Source: JACROF01 sp964598995 (GTDB taxonomy: Bacteria; Patescibacteriota; Microgenomatia; Levybacterales; UBA12049). Taken from it: 22,669 bases of DNA. The stretch spans positions 1-22,669 of the forward strand of contig CAZRDR010000041.1 in NCBI GenBank assembly GCA_964598995.1. Reading direction: 5' to 3'. A program made the translations under genes and the position numbers. The notes beneath the pieces were generated by a model. That model ran no database searches and was not told the DNA's origin. It saw only the letters and a program-made list of their open reading frames with translations. Below, in pieces: positions 16,428 to 22,669 of this stretch. Positions within the stretch are counted from its first letter, which is position 1, and every line of letters begins with the position of its first letter.

Positions 16428-17613
16428 GTTTCTCTCCTTTTTTCGCATCGAGTGCTTTCGTCACTGCCTCATAGTCACTCCATGATTTCTCACCTTTCCC
16501 CATATTCATTGACTGCTCATGGCCTTTGCCGGTGATCAATACGACATCATCGTTATCTGCTAAAGCGATCGCTTGCGTGATCGCTTGCTGACGATCTGTA
16601 ATAATTTGGACATCTTTTCTGTCATGTGGCATACCCATTCTTATCTCCTGAGCGATCTTCTCAGGCGACTCTGTACGCGGATCCTCAGAAGTAAGAATGA
16701 TCATATCTGCTAATTCACTTGAGACTTTCCCCATCAACGGTCTCTTACTTCGATCTCTCAGCCCGGCACTGCCAAAGACATGAATAATTTTACCTTTTTT
16801 CATATCACTTTTGACAGCCTCCAAGATATTTTTAACACCATTTGGCGTGTGCGCGAAGTCGATAATTACTTTAAAGGCTTCATTATAAACGACATCGACT
16901 CTTCCCTCTGGCGGCTTAAATGACTCTATCGCTTTTCTCGTAATTGTTGGATCAATCTGAAGCGTATCAGCGACGGCAAATGCTGCCAGCGAGTTATAGG
17001 TATTAAACTCACCAATAAGTGACGTTTTGAAAGAATGGTTCGAAGGATTTACATCAGCTGTATCTTTCAAGCCATATGAAATGATCGTCTTGCCTTTCAG
17101 TCGGCTCCTCATGTAACTGAAAGAATTATCATCCCGATTGAGAATCGCAACACGCGAGGCGAGAAATAGCTTGGCTTTAGCAGCCATATATCGCTCCATT
17201 GTCTTGTGATAATCTAAGTGCTCATGCGTGATGTTCGTGAGGACACCAATACTAAAGCTAATGCCATGAACCCGATGCTGATCGAGTGCGTGTGAAGTGA
17301 CCTCAAGGACAAGATGAGTCATCCCAGCTTTCTTAACTTTAGCGATGTAAGACTGAAGTGTTGCAGGATCTGGTGTCGAGACATGAAAACCAGTGTCATA
17401 TTTTTTGTCTCCGATATACGCAGCCACCGTTGAGATAAGAGCCACTTTTACCCCAGCTTCTTTTAAGATGTGGTAGATCAAACTCGAGGTCGTCGTCTTT
17501 CCATCTGTTCCTGTCACACCAATAACAGTCAACGAATTAGCAGGACGATTGTACTTACGGACGGCACGAATCGCTTGAAGGAGATGATAATAATTTTTCG
17601 CAGACTGAAGCAT
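16420..17613 (-). CDS. murE: MurE-type Mur ligase lacking most of domain 1
   Basis: Mur ligase that by position and motifs adds the third residue to UDP-MurNAc-dipeptide. Numbering from ATG 17619: P-loop GVTGTDGKTTT (34-44), TPDP (82-85), EVTSHALDQHR (106-116), TNITHEHLDYH (128-138), the carbamylated-Lys region AAKAKLF (146-152), and the MurE end GKGHEQS (364-370). Only about 37 residues precede the P-loop, where standard MurE has roughly 100, so the N-terminal UDP-binding domain is nearly absent. The DNPR motif that recognises diaminopimelate reads EDPR (312-315). ATG 17613 (397 aa) is preferred because the promoter's TATAAT is 7 nt before it and only 1 nt before ATG 17619. The third-residue substrate is not certain. 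Confidence 0.85.
   Translation of the reverse strand: MLQSAKNYYHLLQAIRAVRKYNRPANSLTVIGVTGTDGKTTTSSLIYHILKEAGVKVALISTVAAYIGDKKYDTGFHVSTPDPATLQSYIAKVKKAGMTHLVLEVTSHALDQHRVHGISFSIGVLTNITHEHLDYHKTMERYMAAKAKLFLASRVAILNRDDNSFSYMRSRLKGKTIISYGLKDTADVNPSNHSFKTSLIGEFNTYNSLAAFAVADTLQIDPTITRKAIESFKPPEGRVDVVYNEAFKVIIDFAHTPNGVKNILEAVKSDMKKGKIIHVFGSAGLRDRSKRPLMGKVSSELADMIILTSEDPRTESPEKIAQEIRMGMPHDRKDVQIITDRQQAITQAIALADNDDVVLITGKGHEQSMNMGKGEKSWSDYEAVTKALDAKKGEKHA
16434..16439 (-). promoter_or_regulatory. Strong Shine-Dalgarno site of murC
   Basis: AAGGAG ends 6 nt before ATG 16427 and decides this start over ATG 16448. It lies within the last codons of murE. Confidence 0.85.
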
Positions 17614-17620
17614 AGGCATA

Positions 17621-17626
17621 ATTATA
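17621..17626 (-). promoter_or_regulatory. -10 box of murE, leaderless type
   Basis: TATAAT (17626-17621, minus strand) lies 7 nt before ATG 17613 and 1 nt before ATG 17619. A transcript starting at the normal distance would begin at the second ATG. No clear -35 box is visible. Confidence 0.5.
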
Positions 17627-17651
17627 TACTTCCCGATCCCGAGAAGCTACT

Positions 17652-18224
17652 TTAATGCAAGTGACGCAAAAAAGTAAGCACAGTATGATAATTAAAGTAA
17701 TACATCAACCCGTTAAGAAAAATGAGGACTGGAAAGACAAATGACTTCTCGACGACTCCCCCAGTTTTCATACGGAGAAAACTAAATGGTGGAAATCCGA
17801 GACGAATAGGAATTGGAAAGAAAATTGGTACCCCCTCATGAGTAAAAAAATCCATTACCAAATGCGAAATAACTCCGATCATAAACGCCCACCAAACGAT
17901 ATGCATATCTACCAGAACAAAAGTACCCAATAAATCTAAAATTATTCTCGCGATTATCCCTGCCATGACGACACCAACGAGTGAATGAGAAATAAACCGA
18001 TGACCGCCAATAAGCGGCGATATAATCCGGCCTATGATACTTCCTGCACGCATATCTCGCCATAACTTAGCAGTCGGCTGATCAATATCAGGCGCTAATC
18101 CACCTACCATGTTAGCGGTAAAAGCGACAAGCGCTGTGGCAAGGGTAATTTTATCAGGAGGTGTGGTAACGAGGACATACGTTAAGGCTGTAAATGCAGC
18201 CATATCATGTGTTCGTCCTGTCAT
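17652..18224 (-). CDS. YdjM-like membrane-bound metal-dependent hydrolase (DUF457 type)
   Basis: 190 aa from ATG 18224 (MTGRTHDMAAFTALTY). His-rich features of the YdjM family: TH near the start, a PDIDQPTA block after the first hydrophobic stretch, GGHRFISHSLVG, and GVISHLVMDFFTHEGVPIFFPIP; these His/Asp residues are the presumed metal ligands. At least four hydrophobic segments. The molecular function of the family is not well settled. The frame also runs up to a GTG at 18290, but that part is the inverted repeat, not protein-like, and the promoter points to ATG 18224. It sits between purN and murE, an unusual insertion in a dcw cluster. Confidence 0.82.
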   Translation of the reverse strand: MTGRTHDMAAFTALTYVLVTTPPDKITLATALVAFTANMVGGLAPDIDQPTAKLWRDMRAGSIIGRIISPLIGGHRFISHSLVGVVMAGIIARIILDLLGTFVLVDMHIVWWAFMIGVISHLVMDFFTHEGVPIFFPIPIRLGFPPFSFLRMKTGGVVEKSFVFPVLIFLNGLMYYFNYHTVLTFLRHLH

Positions 18225-18231
18225 ACTATCC

Positions 18232-18240
18232 AGTATAACA
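18232..18240 (-). promoter_or_regulatory. Extended -10 promoter of the YdjM-like gene, leaderless type
   Basis: TGTTATACT (18240-18232, minus strand) has the TGn extension and ends 7 nt before ATG 18224. It lies just after the inverted repeat. No strong -35 box is seen. Confidence 0.5.
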
Positions 18241-18247
18241 AACGGCC

Positions 18248-18297
18248 AATAGGGGTGAAACCCCTCAAGCAATGTAACAAGGGGTTTCACCCCTATT
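18248..18297. repeat. Perfect 18-bp inverted repeat with self-palindromic arms
   Basis: AATAGGGGTGAAACCCCT (18248-18265) and its exact reverse complement (18280-18297) flank a 14-nt spacer. Each arm also holds a 6-bp palindrome with a 3-nt loop (AGGGGT-GAA-ACCCCT and AGGGGT-TTC-ACCCCT). It begins 2 nt after the purN stop and ends before the YdjM-like promoter. It may fold into one long hairpin or two small ones and could stop purN transcription, but no U-run follows it on the minus strand, so a classical intrinsic terminator is not supported. Confidence 0.9.
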
Positions 18298-18299
18298 AG

Positions 18300-19064
18300 T
18301 TAAAAAGCAGCAAATTCTTTCCAGGGCAAAGTACCTTGACTCGCATCATAGCCTTGTTTTAAGGCTCGCGCTACAGTATTTACTGCTTTAGGCAGGACCT
18401 CATACTCTGTCTTATGGATCTTCGCTTCCCATGAGTCAGGTGTCTCATCATCACCTCGAGTAACTTCTCTTTGCAGAACAATTGGCCCGGTATCGACGGG
18501 ATTTCCAGGTAAGATTTGATGAACAGTCACACCAGAGACAGGTAATTGCTGATCAAATGCGTCCTGTATTGCATGTGCACCACGAATAACAGGTATTTCT
18601 CCACGAGATGTCATGATAGTTGCAGCATTGTCTGGTGTCAGGAGAGCTGGGTGAAGATTAAGGATGGGAATCTGTCTATCGACTGCTGCTTGGAGCACTC
18701 GACGTCTGAGAATACCCATGTAGCCAGCGAGCACGACCATATCAAGTCCATTCCGATCGATCGTATCAACTAATCTGGTGTCTAGATCAAGTTTGCGTTC
18801 GTCAGTTAAAAGCTCATCATTGAATGCGATTACCTCCGTTGGGATATTCGCTCGCTCAGCTCTCGTAAGCCCCAATACACCAGGCTTGTTCGAGACAACA
18901 ACTGGGATTTCTGCACGGAGTAAGCCTGCCTGGGACAGATCGATGAGTCTTTGCAGATTGGTACCACTACCAGAAATAAAGACACCGGCTTTAGGCTTAC
19001 CCGGGATATCTCTCTCGTGACGAGGTAAAGTATCTAAAAAACCTCCCATTTCAAGTCGATTCAT
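18300..19064 (-). CDS. purN: Phosphoribosylglycinamide formyltransferase-like protein (PurN)
   Basis: 254 aa formyltransferase of the GART/PurN fold; PurN moves a formyl group from 10-formyl-THF to GAR in purine synthesis. FISGSGTNLQRLID (29-42) is the phosphate-binding loop and SNKPGVLGLTRAE (58-70) follows as in PurN. Catalytic residues appear as Asn136 and His138 in LNLHPALL and Asp191 in VDTGPIVLQ. About a dozen extra residues sit between LLTPDN and GAHAIQDAF, and a 25-residue N-terminal extension precedes the core, so the protein is longer than the usual 190-215 aa. No other purine genes are nearby, so a related formyltransferase role is possible. ATG 19064 has its own promoter; ATG 19049 is an alternative. 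Confidence 0.85.
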   Translation of the reverse strand: MNRLEMGGFLDTLPRHERDIPGKPKAGVFISGSGTNLQRLIDLSQAGLLRAEIPVVVSNKPGVLGLTRAERANIPTEVIAFNDELLTDERKLDLDTRLVDTIDRNGLDMVVLAGYMGILRRRVLQAAVDRQIPILNLHPALLTPDNAATIMTSRGEIPVIRGAHAIQDAFDQQLPVSGVTVHQILPGNPVDTGPIVLQREVTRGDDETPDSWEAKIHKTEYEVLPKAVNTVARALKQGYDASQGTLPWKEFAAF

Positions 19065-19074
19065 CAGCGTTCAT

Positions 19075-19103
19075 ATCATATCCATCTCTTTTATATTCTG
19101 CAA
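19075..19103 (-). promoter_or_regulatory. Promoter of purN
   Basis: TTGCAG (19103-19098) and TATGAT (19080-19075) are 17 nt apart on the minus strand. TATGAT ends 10 nt before ATG 19064, leaving a leader of only a few bases. It diverges from the promoter of the plus-strand gene within the same 62-nt gap. Confidence 0.5.
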
Positions 19104-19111
19104 TAATGACA

Positions 19112-19120
19112 TGGTATAAT
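19112..19120 (+). promoter_or_regulatory. Extended -10 promoter of the tRNA-binding-domain gene, leaderless type
   Basis: TGGTATAAT (19112-19120) ends 6 nt before ATG 19127, the same layout as at murA. The transcript should start at about the start codon. No Shine-Dalgarno site. Confidence 0.7.
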
Positions 19121-19126
19121 AGAGCC

Positions 19127-19465
19127 ATGAAACCTGAAATAACGATAGAGGATTTCGCTAAATTAGATCTCCGCGTTGGCACTGTTAAAGAAGCGACACG
19201 AAAAGAAGGATCAGAAAAATTGATTCGCCTTACCGTAGATTTCGGCGAAGAAGGCACTCGGACTATTTTTACTGCTCTCTATCCCCTTTTCCAACCAGAA
19301 GAGTTTTTGAATAAACAATTTATTTTCGTGTTTAACCTCGCACCACGCAAGATGATGGATGAATTCTCACAAGGGATGATTATGGCTGCCGAAGGTCCTG
19401 AAGGAACACGTCCTATTCCTCTTATCCCGATGGTGGAAGCACCAGATGGATCCGCTATTCGTTAA
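19127..19465 (+). CDS. tRNA-binding domain protein (CsaA / MetRS C-terminal type)
   Basis: The only plus-strand gene. 112 aa from ATG 19127, an OB-fold of the EMAP-II/Trbp111 type: ITIEDFAKLDLRVGTV at the start is the family hallmark, followed by EKLIRLTVDFG, NKQFIFVFNLAPRKMMDEFSQGM and MAAEG. Such proteins bind tRNA or, as CsaA, act as chaperones; a detached C-terminal part of methionyl-tRNA synthetase is equally possible, and the sequence does not decide. The frame opens at ATG 19106, but the promoter's -10 lies after that codon, so 19127 is the true start. Its stop is 2 nt from the ftsI stop on the other strand, so ftsI read-through would be antisense to it. Confidence 0.85.
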   Translation: MKPEITIEDFAKLDLRVGTVKEATRKEGSEKLIRLTVDFGEEGTRTIFTALYPLFQPEEFLNKQFIFVFNLAPRKMMDEFSQGMIMAAEGPEGTRPIPLIPMVEAPDGSAIR

Positions 19466-19467
19466 AC

Positions 19468-21174
19468 TCACTTACCATCACTTAACTCATCCATCTCTGT
19501 AGGGGGGATGTTGTAATACTCCAATGCTTTTCGGGCGATATGAAAAAATGTCGGTGCAGCAGTCTCAGCGCCATAAATTGATTTCGTCGGACGATCATAG
19601 ATTACAATCATCACGAACTTCGGATCTCCAGCCGGAGCATAACCTACGAATGAAGCGATCGTCTGCTTCGGATCATAATGTCCAGCGACAGGGATCTGGG
19701 CAGTACCAGTCTTTCCAGCAATTCTATATCCCTTAAGACGAGCGAAATTAGCTTCTCCTTTATTTACAGCATTAACCATAATCTCAGTCATAATTTTGGC
19801 AGTTTTCTCACTCACCGGCTGGTTGACGACTTTAGGCGGGATGACAATTTTCTTCCCATCTGGTGTCTCGATACTTGCAACGATATGCGGTTCCATTCTC
19901 TTGCCGCCGTTAGCGAGGGCACCAACTGCGACGAGAAGTTCAATTGGTGTCACCGAGATTCCCTGGCCAAAACTTGAAGTGGCGAGGTCAATTGGGTACC
20001 AGTCATCTCGAGGCCTGATCGATGGGATAACTTCCCCCTGGAGATCGATATTTGTCGCCTGACCAAATCCATATTTTTTGATGTACTCGATCATTCGATC
20101 AAGGCCGAGCTTCTTTGAGACAAAGGTCATACCCGTATTATCTGAGTGTTGAATGACTTCAGTCATCGTCAAATTCGGTTGATATTCATCGTTCCAGGTA
20201 TGGATATCATACCCACCGATAGACACAGGTCCAGCACAGATATCACACTTGGTTTCGGGTTTTACTAACCCTTCATTGATAGCAGCCGCCATGACCAGAG
20301 GTTTAAAGGTCGATCCCGGCTCGTAGGTATCAGTGATAAAACTATTTTTATAATCGGTATCAGAATAATCGTAATACGTCCTCGGGTCGAACGATGGAAA
20401 TGAAGCCATAGCTAATATTCCGCCTGTTTTTGCATCCATCATGGCCGCCATTGCACCAACAGCACCATTTTGTTCCATACCTGTCTTTAACTCATTCTCC
20501 ATCACGTACTGTAATACTCGATCGACATGGAGCGTAAGACTTCGTCCATCTACCTGAGCAGTTGAGTTATTTAACTTTGCTAAAATCGGTCTGCCGAATG
20601 CATCATGAATCTGCTTAGCAATGCCTTCTTTCCCTCTCAGCTGTCGGTCATAATAGCCTTCGAGGCCGAAATAGCCTGTATCGTCTCCTGCATCATCTTT
20701 ACCAACAAATCCGAGTAATTTCGCACCGACTGATGCTTCTGGGTAAAATCTCACTGATTTATCATCAAAGCCAATCCCTGGTAAATTAAGCTTATCGACA
20801 GTCTCTTTGGTGGTGTTATCTAAATTAGATTTGAGTGCGACCCAGTATCTATTAAGTGTTAAGAGTGCAGAAATTGAAGCCGGATCTTCTTGTAAGATCG
20901 GCGCGAGGAGGGCTGTGGTTTTGTTAATATCTTTAACTTCTTTAGGATTCGCAAAGACTTGATAGGTTAATTTATTAGAGGCTATAGGAAAACCATCTGA
21001 AGTCCTGATCTCACCACGTGTCGGATCAAGCTTGATATTCTGACCATACTGCGATTCACCGAGAGCTGATAGTTCCATCGCCTTGAACTCTTGCCAATAA
21101 AATAACCTACAACAGATCAAGAGGAATGAAAAAGCAAAAGCCAAAAAAACAAATCGGTAACGCCAAGTCATCAT
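19468..21174 (-). CDS. ftsI: Penicillin-binding protein 3 / FtsI, septal transpeptidase
   Basis: Class B penicillin-binding protein that cross-links septal peptidoglycan with FtsW. 568 aa: one N-terminal membrane anchor (about 7-25), a dimerisation/pedestal domain beginning DPTRGEIRTSDG (50-61), and the transpeptidase domain with all three active-site motifs: STFK (Ser288, Lys291), SDN (344-346) and KTG (488-490). No PASTA repeats follow. A Cys pair (KCDIC, 309-313) lies between the first two motifs. The ATG overlaps the ftsL stop by 4 nt. FtsI rather than an elongation PBP2 is favoured by the position between ftsL and murE. Confidence 0.95.
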   Translation of the reverse strand: MMTWRYRFVFLAFAFSFLLICCRLFYWQEFKAMELSALGESQYGQNIKLDPTRGEIRTSDGFPIASNKLTYQVFANPKEVKDINKTTALLAPILQEDPASISALLTLNRYWVALKSNLDNTTKETVDKLNLPGIGFDDKSVRFYPEASVGAKLLGFVGKDDAGDDTGYFGLEGYYDRQLRGKEGIAKQIHDAFGRPILAKLNNSTAQVDGRSLTLHVDRVLQYVMENELKTGMEQNGAVGAMAAMMDAKTGGILAMASFPSFDPRTYYDYSDTDYKNSFITDTYEPGSTFKPLVMAAAINEGLVKPETKCDICAGPVSIGGYDIHTWNDEYQPNLTMTEVIQHSDNTGMTFVSKKLGLDRMIEYIKKYGFGQATNIDLQGEVIPSIRPRDDWYPIDLATSSFGQGISVTPIELLVAVGALANGGKRMEPHIVASIETPDGKKIVIPPKVVNQPVSEKTAKIMTEIMVNAVNKGEANFARLKGYRIAGKTGTAQIPVAGHYDPKQTIASFVGYAPAGDPKFVMIVIYDRPTKSIYGAETAAPTFFHIARKALEYYNIPPTEMDELSDGK

Positions 21175-21452
21175 CGTCGAGCCAGAGGTAATGGTTGAGC
21201 GATAACAAGAGTTGCTTTACTTTCCTGGAAGCCCATACTCGCAGCCCGTGAGGCGATCGAATTTAACGAAGAAAGGCTCAGAACCTGTTCATGAAGGACT
21301 TCGTTTTGCTTTTGAAGAGTTGTTATCTCGTCCTGAATCTTACTTAACTCGATACCAGTCGTCGAGATACTGTTAGCAGCAACGACCTGAACGATCGATA
21401 AGGCAACGATAACTAATATATTTAAAGCTATGAATAGGGCAGGTCTTTTCAT
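21171..21452 (-). CDS. ftsL: FtsL-like septum protein
   Basis: 93 aa bitopic protein: short N-terminus, one membrane segment (about 6-27), then a coiled coil with heptad-like spacing (IELSKIQDEITTLQKQNEVLHEQVLSL is about 33-59). It ends with a short basic tail. Sequence alone is weak for FtsL, but size, topology and place between rsmH and ftsI match it well. FtsL forms a coiled-coil complex with FtsB and FtsQ that activates FtsWI. No Shine-Dalgarno site is seen before the ATG (TTATTATTATG). Confidence 0.8.
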   Translation of the reverse strand: MKRPALFIALNILVIVALSIVQVVAANSISTTGIELSKIQDEITTLQKQNEVLHEQVLSLSSLNSIASRAASMGFQESKATLVIAQPLPLARR

Positions 21453-21467
21453 AATAATAATCTCGAG

Positions 21468-21491
21468 AAAAAACGTAGTTTTGTCTCTACG
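21468..21491 (-). terminator. Possible weak terminator or attenuator between rsmH and ftsL
   Basis: On the minus strand CGTAG (21491-21487) pairs with CTACG (21478-21474) across an 8-nt loop and is followed by six T (21473-21468). The stem is only 5 bp, so termination is likely partial at best. Confidence 0.35.
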
Positions 21492-21498
21492 CGCCTTC

Positions 21499-21520
21499 GA
21501 AGTGAATTCGATCTCACTTC
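21499..21520. repeat. 7-bp inverted repeat in the rsmH-ftsL gap
   Basis: GAAGTGA and TCACTTC flank an 8-nt spacer. It lies just upstream of the possible terminator, and both fill most of the 93-nt gap. It could be an operator or an RNA hairpin. Confidence 0.4.
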
Positions 21521-21545
21521 TGAGAGCGGCGCTGCTCTTCTTCCT

Positions 21546-22427
21546 TTAGATTCTCTCTAAAACTCGTAACTTTGCGCTACGCGATCTTCTATTCAGAAGT
21601 ACTTCTTCATCTGTTGCTACTACTGGTTTATCTGTCACTATCTTGCCTAATCCTTCTCTTTCAAATTCTTCGTAGGCTTTCTTAACAATTCGATCCTCAA
21701 GCGAGTGAAACGAGATAATCACGAGTCTTCCTCCAGGCTTTAGAAGCTGTACTGCTTGTGGCAGTACTTCCTCTAAAGCATGTAACTCGTCATTGACTGC
21801 GATTCGCAGAGCCTGAAAGACTCTCGTCGCCGGATGGATAGCTCCATCACTATGAATCGTTTGCTTAATCAGTGCTGCTAACTCATCAGTCGTCTCAAAA
21901 AGCTTTTGTTTGCGACGTGAACTAATTGCTTTAGCAATTTTCCGAGCGAATGGTTCTTCTCCGTATTTCTCAAATAACTCGGTAAGCTCTTTCTCTCCGA
22001 GCGCATTGACTAAATCTCGAGCCTTCACTTGTAACTCTCTTCCCATGCGCATATCTAATGGCCCTGGCTGAAAACTAAATCCTCGCTCCGCTTCATCAAA
22101 CTGATGACTCGAAACACCAAGATCCATCAGGATACCAGCTACAGTGCCAAATCCTACTCGTGGTGCGATCGAGCCAATTTGGCTGAAGTTCTGTTGGACA
22201 ATAGTTAACTCTTTACCTTCCTCCAGACCCTCGCTTCGAAGTTTTTCTTTCACGAACGTAATAGCATCTGAGTCCACATCAAACCCCAAAACTCTTCCAC
22301 CACGTTTAATTATCTCGAAAGTATGCCCGCCTCCACCTAAGGTGCAGTCAATATATAACTCGCCGTGTGTAACAGCTAGAAATGTCAGTACTTCTTGTAA
22401 AAGAACAGATGTGTGATAGTTATTCAT
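21546..22427 (-). CDS. rsmH: 16S rRNA (cytosine-1402-N4) methyltransferase RsmH (MraW)
   Basis: SAM-dependent methyltransferase that modifies C1402 in the decoding centre of 16S rRNA. From ATG 22427, 293 aa beginning MNNYHTSVLLQEVL, the family start. The SAM loop DCTLGGGGHT is at 27-36, then LMDLGVSSHQFD, the RGFSFQPGPLDMRM block, and IISFHSLEDRIVK near the end. A TTG at 22451 is also in frame but lies inside mraZ and adds unconserved residues. The start overlaps the mraZ stop by 8 nt; no clear Shine-Dalgarno site, so coupling is likely. Confidence 0.97.
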   Translation of the reverse strand: MNNYHTSVLLQEVLTFLAVTHGELYIDCTLGGGGHTFEIIKRGGRVLGFDVDSDAITFVKEKLRSEGLEEGKELTIVQQNFSQIGSIAPRVGFGTVAGILMDLGVSSHQFDEAERGFSFQPGPLDMRMGRELQVKARDLVNALGEKELTELFEKYGEEPFARKIAKAISSRRKQKLFETTDELAALIKQTIHSDGAIHPATRVFQALRIAVNDELHALEEVLPQAVQLLKPGGRLVIISFHSLEDRIVKKAYEEFEREGLGKIVTDKPVVATDEEVLLNRRSRSAKLRVLERI

Positions 22428-22669
22428 GTTTTTCTGACGTCGTAATATCAATTGTTAATAATTCAGGTGCTTTTGAGACAGTCTCGTCATATTTCTTAAA
22501 CAATGATTTGTCCCACAACTCGAGATACCGATCAACTCCAATGAAAATAACATCTCGCTTGAGTTTTGCGTGCTCAATCAGAAATGTCGGCAGAAGCATT
22601 CTTCCCTGGTTATCAAGCTTGAGCTCTATCGCGTTACCAAAAAGATATCGCTGCAGATCTCGTGTCGCC
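22420..22669 (-). CDS. mraZ: Transcriptional regulator MraZ, C-terminal part
   Basis: The 5' end is beyond the right window edge; 82 codons and a TAA remain. The fragment contains the second MraZ half: ELKLDNQGRMLLPTFL, the DxxGR signature of the AbrB-like fold, then VIFIGVDRYLELWDKS, where MraZ normally has GvxxxxEiW. MraZ forms ring oligomers that bind direct repeats upstream of its own gene and control the dcw cluster; those repeats would lie outside the window. It is the first gene of the cluster, as usual. The last residues (TIDITTSEKHE) overlap the rsmH start. Confidence 0.92.
   Translation of the reverse strand, partial: ATRDLQRYLFGNAIELKLDNQGRMLLPTFLIEHAKLKRDVIFIGVDRYLELWDKSLFKKYDETVSKAPELLTIDITTSEKHE

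Noticed and set aside
18225..18290. N-terminal extension of the YdjM-like protein from GTG 18290
   Set aside because: It is encoded by the inverted repeat and the promoter; the family start fits ATG 18224.
1..22669. CRISPR arrays, tRNA or rRNA genes, insertion sequences
   Set aside because: No regular repeat-spacer series, cloverleaf, rRNA block or transposase was found on either strand by reading.
1..22669. Alternative code with TGA read as glycine or tryptophan
   Set aside because: Several genes end at TGA with correct family C-termini and ATGA overlaps, and conserved glycines use GGN codons.

Overview
The window looks like a near-complete division and cell wall (dcw) cluster from a small-genome, peptidoglycan-making bacterium. 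All genes but one lie on the minus strand, so the cluster reads from right to left. Short, trimmed versions of several enzymes (MurE, FtsQ, a GlmU with only its first domain), a degenerate membrane-anchored MurF-like protein, many 1-14 nt gaps or overlaps, and few Shine-Dalgarno sites suggest a Patescibacteria/CPR-type organism. This is inference; no rRNA or tRNA gene is present to confirm it. TGA works as a normal stop (for example in the ATGA overlaps ftsL/ftsI, murA/glmU, ftsW/murG and ftsQ/ftsA), so the code is standard (table 11) and the lineages that read TGA as glycine are unlikely.

Reading order on the minus strand: mraZ (5' end cut by the window edge), rsmH, ftsL, ftsI; then an interruption with one plus-strand tRNA-binding-domain gene facing a divergent purN and a membrane hydrolase of the YdjM type; then murE, murC, murA; then an amino-sugar block (GlmU-like nucleotidyltransferase, GNAT acetyltransferase, HAD hydrolase, glmS); then a MurF-like membrane protein, mraY, ftsW, murG, ftsQ, ftsA, ftsZ; finally a membrane-anchored GH78-like glycosidase that runs off the left edge (it has no stop inside the window).

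Together the genes cover UDP-GlcNAc supply (glmS, GNAT, glmU-like), the first committed step (murA), stem peptide assembly (murC, murE, MurF-like), lipid I and II synthesis (mraY, murG), septal polymerisation and cross-linking (ftsW, ftsI), and the divisome (ftsL, ftsQ, ftsA, ftsZ). No murB, murD or ddl is seen.

The most striking points are: (1) promoters whose -10 box sits only 5-8 nt before the start codon at six genes (murE, murA, mraY, the YdjM-like gene, the tRNA-binding gene, the glycosidase), pointing to leaderless mRNAs, while some overlapping downstream genes keep strong Shine-Dalgarno sites; (2) a MurF homologue with a multi-pass membrane domain and a lost ATP-binding loop; (3) a GH78-type glycosidase with intact catalytic spacing attached to the ftsZ end; (4) a compact amino-sugar block in which a GNAT may stand in for the missing GlmU acetyltransferase domain; (5) a perfect 18-bp inverted repeat whose arms are themselves palindromes.
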